Positions 23,355 to 29,134 of a DNA stretch of 32,898 bases are shown in pieces. The position numbers and the translations under genes were made by a program. How positions within the stretch are numbered: the first letter of the stretch is position 1; each line of letters starts with the position of its first letter. Below the pieces are notes generated by a model. It searched no databases and was not told the DNA's origin. It was given only the letters and a program-made list of their open reading frames with translations. The stretch is taken from positions 1 through 32,898 of IMG/VR virus record IMGVR_UViG_3300049783_001463. One strand, written 5' to 3'. The DNA comes from a virus.

Positions 23355-24202
23355 TGCTCGGGTTGAGTATGGGCCTATCACTCGGCGCCGCCGCGAGAGC
23401 AATCTCGGCGGCGGCGGTGGTTGACTATCTCGCCCCGGCCCTTGCTATTCCCGGTGTGCAGTACGTCGGCGGGCCGGGCTTGTCCTATCAAGAAACGGAT
23501 AATTCAAGCGCGACCCCGGCGCTTGTCGGCGATGCGGTTGGCACGATGAAAAATCGGATGACCTCGGGCGGGCTGGTCCTGTCGTCTGTGAATGAGGGCG
23601 ACCGCCCCGCCCTTGTCAGTCGGGGCGGCGAGCTATTGGTCGAGGGCGGCGGGCCAGGCACCACGGTTCACCTTGCAACAACGGTAGCAAGCGCGCACCC
23701 TTATGCGAAATCTATTGATATGGTTTTCGCTTTTTATGTCCCGCCTGACTCGGCGGGCGGGACATCGTTCGCCCCTCACTCTCAAGTCGACACTAACGCA
23801 TGGCGCTTCTCAATGGGTGTTGCTATTTTCTCTAACCCGGAAACGCTCAACATGCTTGGCATTGACTTTGGCGTAGTTTCGGCGGCAACTTTCCTCGATA
23901 AGGTTGGGATAATGCGTGTCAGAGTGCTGCATGACGCGACCTCGGACGTGACTACGCTGACGAGTTGGATTAACGGCGGTGCCCCGGTCCAAACAGCGGC
24001 GGCGAGCGACACCGGGGGCCAGAGTATGCGAGGGTTTACACTACTAAACCTCCGCGCCACCGCTTCTCAAGGCTCGGACACCGCTTTCGGTCCTCTGGTT
24101 TATGTCGCGGGGCAAGGCATGAGCCTAGCCTCGGCAAATGCGGCCTCCGATTGGATTGCGTCCGAGCTAAATGTCGACCCTAGAACGGGGGCCATGACAT
24201 GA
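23354..24202 (+). CDS. Spike/fibre protein with lectin-like sandwich
   Basis: This encodes 282 residues. ATG 23354 overlaps the spike base stop by one base. The short hydrophobic Gly-rich start MLGLSMGLSLGAAARA may be the anchor to the base protein. Residues 100-270 form a concanavalin/LamG-like pattern (IDMVFAFYVPPDSAGGTSF, then IMRVRVLHDATSDVTTLTSW and MRGFTLLNLRATAS), suggesting carbohydrate binding on the host surface. GC is lower from 23690 to 24070 than around it, as in the fibre gene at 15721. This is the likely second host-recognition module of the virion. Confidence 0.68.
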   Translation: MLGLSMGLSLGAAARAISAAAVVDYLAPALAIPGVQYVGGPGLSYQETDNSSATPALVGDAVGTMKNRMTSGGLVLSSVNEGDRPALVSRGGELLVEGGGPGTTVHLATTVASAHPYAKSIDMVFAFYVPPDSAGGTSFAPHSQVDTNAWRFSMGVAIFSNPETLNMLGIDFGVVSAATFLDKVGIMRVRVLHDATSDVTTLTSWINGGAPVQTAAASDTGGQSMRGFTLLNLRATASQGSDTAFGPLVYVAGQGMSLASANAASDWIASELNVDPRTGAMT

Positions 24203-24540
24203 CCGCCGCGAAAGGCCATTCTCTCGCAATCGCTGTGCCTAACGACTGGCAAGGCCCCGCCGATAGCACCTTGCGCGCCGGTTATGACGTGGGGGTTTCC
24301 TGGACAAGCTGCGGGCCTTATGTCGGCGACTGGACCCACAAAGTCACGCAATTTTATGTCGCGCCTCAATATGCCGATATTTTGACCGGGCGGGTGGTTC
24401 ACTCCGACCCGGACATCCGCGCCGTGCTGTCGCATTTGATCGTCTATGAAAACGCGGCGAGCTATAGCCTCTCGGGCGCGGTTGCGGCGCTTCTTGCGCA
24501 AATGGGGGGCTATGTTATAGAGGCCCCGCCGCAAGGATAG
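24199..24540 (+). CDS. Hypothetical protein of the spike block
   Basis: This encodes 113 residues. ATG 24199 overlaps the spike stop by ATGA, so it is co-translated. No motif recognised. The sequence has aromatic-rich stretches (VSWTSCGPYVGDWTHKVTQF), then helices around LSHLIVYENAASYSLSG. The 3' end overlaps the 3' end of the opposing integrase gene by 26 bp. It may be a spike chaperone or a third spike component (inference from position). Confidence 0.62.
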   Translation: MTAAKGHSLAIAVPNDWQGPADSTLRAGYDVGVSWTSCGPYVGDWTHKVTQFYVAPQYADILTGRVVHSDPDIRAVLSHLIVYENAASYSLSGAVAALLAQMGGYVIEAPPQG

Positions 24541-25735
24541 CGGGCGCCGCCCTGGCCCCGGCAAACTCGGGGCGGGTAAAATCCCACCCAAATTCCAAAA
24601 GGCGCGCGCCGAGGTTCTCGGGCGCGATCTTTCGATACCGGTTTGCCATGTCGGATTTTCTCCACCCGCCCAGGTCCATAAGGCCCCCGAAATCCTTTGT
24701 CTGAGAATAATACCAGGTTGCCCAGGTATGGCGGAGAATGTGGGGGGTGACCTCGCGCCCGAGGCCAGCGGCATCGCGCGCGGCGTTGAAGGCGTGGGCA
24801 AGCTGGCCCCCCCCGGCCTCTTGCAATTTGTATGCAATATTTCGCGGGGTTCTAAGGATTGCGCCGCTTGTGGGGAGGTCGGTTTCGAGCATGATGTCGA
24901 GCGCGCGCCGGGGGAGGCGTATCATCCGGGCATCGCCGTTTTTTGTTTTCCCGAGCCATGCCTCGCCGGTCTCGGGATAAAAGGCCCCGGCCTCGATTGC
25001 GATAGCCTCGCCGGTCCGGCACCCGCCGCCGATCAAGAGCGCCACGGCGCGCAATATGTGACGGCTTGCGGGCGTTTGCCTGACGGCGCCGAGGAGCGCC
25101 TCCGCCTCCTCGGGGGTAAGCCACCGCACCCGCGCTTGATCGCCGCCCCGCCTGCGCAAGCGTCTCGGTGGGCAAAGACCATCGGCGGCGGCCATATTCA
25201 AAACCGCACTAACTGGGGTTATGAGTTGCCGGGTGATTGTCGCGGGGGCGGCGACCGGGTAAAGCGCGCGCGCCGCCCGGTTTACTGCGTCGTTATCAAT
25301 CTCGGCGAGGAGCGTCTCGGGGCCGAAATATTCCAGGACGCGGGCCAGGTGCCGACCCTCGCCGCCGCTTTCCAGATATGTGAGCGCGGCCTCGGCAAAG
25401 GTTAGGGTTGCCCCGCGCCCGAGGGCGTGGCGCTGGAGGATTTGCGCCTCGCGCCGCGCCCTGAATTTTTCGGCGAGCTTTTTGTCGTCAAGGCCAGTGC
25501 TTTCGAAAATGCTTTGTCCGGCGACGGTCCCTCGAATGTAGAAATTCGCGGCGCCGGGGCGCCTTGTGAGTTTGAGCGGCGATTTTCCTCTCCCTGAATA
25601 AAGGCCCCGGCGAGGTCGGCGGGGCGGTAAAGTATGCGCACCCGCCCTGTGACGTGTAGCGCGGCAAGCTCGCCCCCCGCGCGCATCCTGTCGAGGGTCC
25701 ACCGGCTCGAATGTATGCCCCGCGCCGCGAGCCAT
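24515..25735 (-). CDS. int: Tyrosine integrase (start uncertain; probable -1 frame fusion to the excisionase-like ORF)
   Basis: The open frame encodes 406 residues; the recognisable integrase begins only at about residue 51 (KSPLKLTRRPGAANFYIRG). Catalytic signs are CRTGEAIAIE (Arg I), TKNGDARMIRLP (beta-hairpin Lys), HILRHTWATW (HxxR) and GGWRKSDMANRYRKI, where Trp stands in for the second His and Tyr is the nucleophile. Residues 1-50 overlap another frame that encodes a convincing excisionase and do not look like protein. The only starts are ATG 25735 and GTG 25702, neither with a good ribosome binding site. A -1 slip on GGAAAAT (25588-25582, minus strand) would fuse the two. It catalyses site-specific integration and excision. 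Confidence 0.85.
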   Translation of the reverse strand: MARGAGHTFEPVDPRQDARGGRACRATRHRAGAHTLPPRRPRRGLYSGRGKSPLKLTRRPGAANFYIRGTVAGQSIFESTGLDDKKLAEKFRARREAQILQRHALGRGATLTFAEAALTYLESGGEGRHLARVLEYFGPETLLAEIDNDAVNRAARALYPVAAPATITRQLITPVSAVLNMAAADGLCPPRRLRRRGGDQARVRWLTPEEAEALLGAVRQTPASRHILRAVALLIGGGCRTGEAIAIEAGAFYPETGEAWLGKTKNGDARMIRLPRRALDIMLETDLPTSGAILRTPRNIAYKLQEAGGGQLAHAFNAARDAAGLGREVTPHILRHTWATWYYSQTKDFGGLMDLGGWRKSDMANRYRKIAPENLGARLLEFGWDFTRPEFAGARAAPAILAAGPL

Positions 25736-25812
25736 GCGAGCGCCTGGTCGCTCGACAAAAGGCCCCCTTGATCCAGGCGCGCGCGGGGGTTTTCTACGCT
25801 GGAAAGGGTCAC
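25402..25812 (-). CDS. Excisionase-like DNA-binding protein
   Basis: This encodes 136 residues if read to its own stop; the meaningful part is residues 1-77. It starts at GTG 25812 with AGGGGA 6 bp upstream. Residues 17-72 follow the winged-helix excisionase pattern: GLLSSDQALAWLAARGI, a recognition helix, GELAALHVTGRVRILYRPAD and LAGAFI. From residue 78 the frame overlaps the integrase and becomes low-complexity (Ser/Ala/Pro/Lys), which looks like read-through of a non-coding frame. It probably directs excision, or serves as the N-terminal domain of a fused integrase. A promoter-like sequence lies at 25888-25916. Confidence 0.72.
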   Translation of the reverse strand: MTLSSVENPRARLDQGGLLSSDQALAWLAARGIHSSRWTLDRMRAGGELAALHVTGRVRILYRPADLAGAFIQGEENRRSNSQGAPAPRISTFEGPSPDKAFSKALALTTKSSPKNSGRGARRKSSSATPSGAGQP

Positions 25813-25887
25813 AAGATCCCCTCGCGCCGGGTCGGGTTTTGGTTGTGCATGTCTGGCCCTTTTGCTGTGATTACTCTCGATTTCGAG

Positions 25888-25916
25888 GGCCTAGCACAAT
25901 AAAAAGGGCTGGTCAA
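25888..25916 (-). promoter_or_regulatory. Candidate promoter for xis-int
   Basis: On the minus strand TTGACC (25916-25911) and TAGGCC (25893-25888) are separated by 17 bp, with a TG just upstream of the -10. It lies 76 bp upstream of the GTG start of the excisionase-like gene. The spacer contains the CACAATAAAAAGGG box read on the other strand. Confidence 0.5.
25895..25908 (+). promoter_or_regulatory. Near-copy of the CACAATATAAAGGG box
   Basis: CACAATAAAAAGGG differs from the copies at 776-789 and 26683-26696 at one position of 14. It overlaps the spacer of the xis-int promoter candidate, so a regulator bound here could control integration genes. Confidence 0.4.
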
Positions 25917-26030
25917 ACTTTAGTGGCTTGGGCAATCTGTAGTAAATTATGCCCCATATATATTGACAAGCACGGCTCGCGCTGCCACGGATGCCCCCTA
26001 GAGTTGATATTTTACAGGGGCGCGTGCAAA

Positions 26031-26225
26031 ATGAATGCCAATTTTCAAGAAATTGTTGCTACGCGAGTTGATGTCGAGCGGCTGTCCGAGGCCGAGCTAT
26101 TCGCCCTTTGTGACCGTCTTGAGGCCCTGGTCGATGCGCCGATGCCCTCGCAAAAAAACGGCGCGGCTCAACTGTCGGCGTCTGGCCTGACGGCATCGGG
26201 CCTTTCGAAATCCGGCCTTAAATAG
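26031..26225 (+). CDS. Small hypothetical protein between integrase and repressor
   Basis: This encodes 64 residues; ATG 26031 has CAGGGG about 10 bp upstream. The N-terminal 40 residues look like a genuine amphipathic helix pair (VDVERLSEAELFALCDRLEA). The end is a Ser/Gly/Leu repeat (SGLTASGLSKSGLK) that overlaps the repressor 3' end on the opposite strand by 58 bp. No family known. It is the only rightward gene in a leftward lysogeny block, so an antirepressor or regulatory role is possible but unsupported. Confidence 0.45.
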   Translation: MNANFQEIVATRVDVERLSEAELFALCDRLEALVDAPMPSQKNGAAQLSASGLTASGLSKSGLK

Positions 26226-26542
26226 TCCGCAAGAATTCGGAGCGCCTGGGCGCTTTGATCCTCTGGCATTCTTTCGATTATCGAGTGCCAGCGTAAGCGC
26301 GCCGGGGTTATCGCGCCGGGGATATGCAAGACCCCGATAGGGATGTCGAGGACGTGGCAAACCTCTGACAAGTTTTCGTATCCTATTGACGATTTGCCGC
26401 CGATAAAGGCCCCAAGGGCGTTTGCGCTCATACCGGCCTCGATGGAGACATGCGCCGCCTTTACGCCTCGCAAGGCAAGGGCAATGCGGACATTAACGCG
26501 CGCGGTGTCGGTCCTGTCTTCCTTTGATACTTTCGGCGGCAT
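26168..26542 (-). CDS. CI-like repressor, XRE-type helix-turn-helix
   Basis: This encodes 124 residues. ATG 26542 (MPPKVSKEDR) follows AAAGGGAAAAAAGAC; a longer frame to 26614 would begin within the operator and is rejected. Residues 13-62 form an XRE domain: VNVRIALALRGVKAAHVSIE, then AGMSANALGAFIGGKSSIGYENLSEVCHVL. The C-terminal part is short and lacks a LexA-like Ser/Lys peptidase domain, so induction is not by RecA-stimulated self-cleavage of a classical CI. It ends with repeated RPD units. It is transcribed away from the Cro-like gene and probably keeps the early operon silent in the lysogen. Confidence 0.78.
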   Translation of the reverse strand: MPPKVSKEDRTDTARVNVRIALALRGVKAAHVSIEAGMSANALGAFIGGKSSIGYENLSEVCHVLDIPIGVLHIPGAITPARLRWHSIIERMPEDQSAQALRILADYLRPDFERPDAVRPDADS

Positions 26543-26610
26543 GTCTTTTTTCCCTTTGCTTTGCCCTGGCGGGTTCCTGTGGTTTTCTTGGCCTTCGGGA
26601 TACCTTCCTC

Positions 26611-26626
26611 TCATTATATATAATGA
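26611..26626. promoter_or_regulatory. 16-bp perfect palindrome, probable operator
   Basis: TCATTATATATAATGA is its own reverse complement. It lies between the divergent repressor (26542) and Cro-like (26721) genes, in a short AT-rich spacer of a GC-rich genome, where dimeric XRE regulators would bind. Confidence 0.65.
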
Positions 26627-26665
26627 CTGTCTCTAGAAAAAAGGCCCTCGGCAATAGATTTTCGC

Positions 26666-26693
26666 TTGCGCTTGCCCATTAACACAATATAAA
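26666..26693 (+). promoter_or_regulatory. Early promoter candidate
   Basis: TTGCGC (26666-26671) and TATAAA (26688-26693) are separated by 16 bp. The -10 lies inside the 16-mer shared with 774-789. Transcription would start about 27 bp before the Cro-like ATG and run through the early operon. Confidence 0.55.
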
Positions 26694-26696
26694 GGG
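26681..26696 (+). promoter_or_regulatory. 16-mer AACACAATATAAAGGG, copy 2
   Basis: Exact match to 774-789. It covers the -10 of the early promoter, so it may be a conserved promoter core, an operator, or both. Confidence 0.5.
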
Positions 26697-26720
26697 ACCA
26701 TCACAACAAAGAGGGACACA

Positions 26721-27032
26721 ATGGAAAAGCAATTAAAGCGGCGTTATAAGGTCGTTACCGTTTCGATGGACGGCGCCCCCGCCGCCGCCGATGAGACCGC
26801 AATTTTTCGGGCGTGGGTTTCTGATAGCCTGGCACGGACCGGCGCCTCGCCTTCGGCGGTCGGGCTTCGGTCTGGCGTTAGTAAAAACCACCTCGGCGCG
26901 TGGCTCAACTCGACGCGCGGTATCACGCTTGAAAATGCGCTTTCTGTCGAAAAGCTCCTTTATGAATGCGCCACGGAAAAAGGCGTTCTTCTGTCCTCGG
27001 TCGGGGCTTTGCGGGGCGGGCCTGATGTCTGA
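26721..27032 (+). CDS. Cro-like helix-turn-helix regulator
   Basis: This encodes 103 residues. AGAGGGA lies just upstream of ATG 26721. Residues 26-75 form an XRE-type fold: AIFRAWVSDSLARTGASPSA, then VGLRSGVSKNHLGAWLNSTRGITLENALSVEKLL, with the recognition helix at SKNHLGAWL. As first gene of the rightward operon and divergent from the repressor, it occupies the Cro/early activator position. The 20-residue N-terminal extension is basic and then Ala-rich. It overlaps the next gene by 8 bp. Confidence 0.75.
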   Translation: MEKQLKRRYKVVTVSMDGAPAAADETAIFRAWVSDSLARTGASPSAVGLRSGVSKNHLGAWLNSTRGITLENALSVEKLLYECATEKGVLLSSVGALRGGPDV

Positions 27033-27258
27033 TTTGGGCGCGCGCCTCACTCCGAAAGAGCGCCTTTGCTTGCGCTCGATTTGCGAGGTCTCGGGGTGTT
27101 CTCTTGAGGCTTTATATCCCGAAATGATCCGGGCTTATTTGCGGCTTATTATCGACGCCCCCGCCGCTCTGCCCCCGCGCCCTCTTGTTTCCCTAGTGCG
27201 CGCTGCAAAGCTCTCTTGCGCGCCCCTGTCGGCGGTTGAGGGGTCCGGTAATGCTTAG
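27025..27258 (+). CDS. Small hypothetical protein
   Basis: This encodes 77 residues; ATG 27025 overlaps the Cro-like stop. It begins ARLTPKERLCLRSICEVSGC with two Cys, then a helix SLEALYPEMIRAYLRLIIDA, and has a Pro-rich second half. It has no recognised domain. The LTPKERLCL start followed by a helix resembles a short helix-turn-helix, but it is too short to be sure. It overlaps the next gene by 8 bp. Confidence 0.6.
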   Translation: MSDLGARLTPKERLCLRSICEVSGCSLEALYPEMIRAYLRLIIDAPAALPPRPLVSLVRAAKLSCAPLSAVEGSGNA

Positions 27259-27505
27259 GCGACCGAATATAAAAAACCCCTATTTGTCGTCATGCTCTGT
27301 CGCTTTGAAGCGAATTTGCGGGGTTTGCGTCCATCACGGCGCCGACACGCTCGCGCCCGTTTCCGGGACTTGTGGCATGTTCGGGCATGAAACCTCGACC
27401 CGCGCGGCGGCGGGCGATTGCGACGCCTGGGCGCGCAAGTCTGCGCGCGCCGATAGCGCCCCCGCTCCCCTGCCTCCTCTCTCCTCTCACGAAAGGCCCC
27501 TATAA
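27251..27505 (+). CDS. Small four-Cys metal-binding-like protein
   Basis: This encodes 84 residues; ATG 27251 overlaps the previous stop. Cys23, Cys26, Cys41 and Cys57 are arranged as CGVC...GTCGMFG...GDCDAW, a spacing seen in small phage and bacterial Fe-S or zinc proteins ('C..C......gtC.......dCd.W'), with another Cys at 15. The C-terminal 25 residues are Ala/Pro/Ser-rich. Role unknown; it is immediately followed by ssb, whose ATG begins at 27506 directly after this stop. Confidence 0.65.
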   Translation: MLRRPNIKNPYLSSCSVALKRICGVCVHHGADTLAPVSGTCGMFGHETSTRAAAGDCDAWARKSARADSAPAPLPPLSSHERPL

Positions 27506-27988
27506 ATGGCCGGTTCTCTGAATAAAGTTCAAATCATAGGCCACCTCGGGCGCGATCCCGAGGTCCGAAATTTTCAAAACGGCGGCAAGGTTTGCAATCT
27601 GCGCATAGCGACCTCGGAAAAATGGAAAGATCGCAACAGCGGCGAGCAAAAAGAGCGCACGGAATGGCACGCGGTGGCGATCTTTGCCGAGGGTCTGGTC
27701 TCGATTGCGGAGAAATACTTGCGCAAAGGATCGCAAGTCATGGTCGAGGGCCAGCTTGAAACCCGAAAATGGCAAGACCAGGCGGGCAATGACCGCTATT
27801 CCACCGAGATAACCTTGCGGCCCTATCGCGGCGAAATTCTCTTGCTCGGCTCGGCGCCTGATAACTCGCGCGGCGGGGGCGGCGGATATGAAGATCGCGG
27901 TGCGCCCTCCTCGGGCGGTCCGGCGTCCGGCTCGGGGGGCCGATCCACCCCGCCGCCCTCCGATATCGACGACGAAATCCCCTTTTAA
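27506..27988 (+). CDS. ssb: Single-stranded DNA-binding protein
   Basis: This encodes 160 residues and is a complete SSB. The OB fold spans residues 1-112: SLNKVQIIGHLGRDPEVRNF, then NLRIATSEKWKDRNSGEQKE, RTEWHAVAIF and YLRKGSQVMVEGQLETRKWQ. A Gly/Ser/Pro-rich linker leads to the acidic tip DIDDEIPF, the usual docking tail for SSB partners. It protects single strands at the replication fork with the primase and helicase encoded downstream. GAAAGGCCCC precedes the ATG. Confidence 0.97.
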   Translation: MAGSLNKVQIIGHLGRDPEVRNFQNGGKVCNLRIATSEKWKDRNSGEQKERTEWHAVAIFAEGLVSIAEKYLRKGSQVMVEGQLETRKWQDQAGNDRYSTEITLRPYRGEILLLGSAPDNSRGGGGGYEDRGAPSSGGPASGSGGRSTPPPSDIDDEIPF

Positions 27989-28012
27989 CTTTTGCGCCCT
28001 GGAGGCTTTGCG

Positions 28013-29131
28013 ATGACTTTTTCCCCTGATCCTCGGGTCGATCTTGCGCGCCTTGTGCCGATGTCCGAGGCGGTCCACCGCCTCGGGCTGGCCGATATGC
28101 GCCGCGACGGGCGCGAGCTTGTCGGGCCTTGCCCGGTTTGCGGAGGCAAGGATCGCTTTCAAGTAAATGTGACATCGGGGGTGTTTTTCTGTCGTCAATG
28201 CCCCGACGCGCGCGGCGACGCCCTGGCACTTGTCGCGCATGTCATGGGGTGCGATTTTCTAGGCGCGGTTTCGTATCTGGTCGGCGAGCGGGCGGTTGAG
28301 GTCACCCCCGCCGAAATCGAGCGCCGCCGCCGTTTGGCCGATGTCGCGCGCAAAAAGGCCGAGGGGATTGCGGATGATTTCCGGGCGCGCGCGATCAAGG
28401 ACGCGGTGCAAATCTGGACATCGGCGACCCCGGCTCTTGCCTCGCTTGTCGAGGAGTATCTCGCGCGGCGCGGCATCCCGCGCGCGGTGATCGCAAGGGG
28501 CCTTCCGTCCTCGCTTCGGTTCAAGGCCGATCACCCTTACGTTCGGCGCATTGGCGGCGATCTTGTGACGCTGCACCGGGGGCCTTGCATGGTTGCCGCG
28601 ATCCAGGGCCGCGACGGTCGTCTCTCGGCGGTTCATCAAACGTGGCTGGACCTGAGCGCAGAAAAAGGCCGCGCCACGATCAAGCACGGCGCGGTGGATT
28701 TTCCGTCAAAATTGATGCGCGGCTCGAAAAAGGGCGGCGCGATCCGGTTGTCGCGCTCTGCCAAAAACGGGCATTGTGCCCCGCGCGCCCTTGTCATGGG
28801 CGAGGGTATCGAGACGACATTCTCGGCGCTTGCTTGCGACGTTATCCCCGGCGCTGCCTATTGGGCCGGGGCCGATCTTGGCAATATGTCGGGCGTGATG
28901 GAAAAGGGCGCGCGGGGGGTTCCCGATCTTTCGGACCTCGCCGCCTTTGTCCCGCCGCCTTGGGTCTCGCGCCTGGTTTTCATTCAAGACGGCGATAGCG
29001 CCCCCGCGCCGACCCGCGCGCGCCTGGAGGCCGGATTGCGCCGCGCGCGACATTTTCTCCCCGATCTTATCACCCAGATTGTCCACCCCGGCGCCGGGGT
29101 CGACCTTAACGACGTTCTAAGGGGCGGCTAA
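28013..29131 (+). CDS. DNA primase, zinc finger plus Toprim
   Basis: This encodes 372 residues. ATG 28013 has GGAGG 7 bp upstream. The CHC2-type zinc ribbon has Cys40, Cys43, Cys60 and Cys63 in GPCPVCGGKDRF and VFFCRQCPD. The Toprim catalytic elements are VMGEGIETTFSA (Glu264) and LVFIQDGDSA (Asp326, Asp328). It is of the type found in P4-like and alphaproteobacterial phages, in which primase and helicase are separate. It synthesises RNA primers and works with the SF3 helicase three bases downstream. Confidence 0.93.
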   Translation: MTFSPDPRVDLARLVPMSEAVHRLGLADMRRDGRELVGPCPVCGGKDRFQVNVTSGVFFCRQCPDARGDALALVAHVMGCDFLGAVSYLVGERAVEVTPAEIERRRRLADVARKKAEGIADDFRARAIKDAVQIWTSATPALASLVEEYLARRGIPRAVIARGLPSSLRFKADHPYVRRIGGDLVTLHRGPCMVAAIQGRDGRLSAVHQTWLDLSAEKGRATIKHGAVDFPSKLMRGSKKGGAIRLSRSAKNGHCAPRALVMGEGIETTFSALACDVIPGAAYWAGADLGNMSGVMEKGARGVPDLSDLAAFVPPPWVSRLVFIQDGDSAPAPTRARLEAGLRRARHFLPDLITQIVHPGAGVDLNDVLRGG

Positions 29132-29134
29132 AAA

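Noticed and set aside
24728-25405. A 225-codon rightward frame opposite the integrase
   Set aside because: It is antisense to well-identified integrase motifs and has no ribosome binding site or family features.
25963-25968. TTGACA as a rightward -35 box for the small gene at 26031
   Set aside because: No acceptable -10 hexamer lies 16-18 bp downstream.
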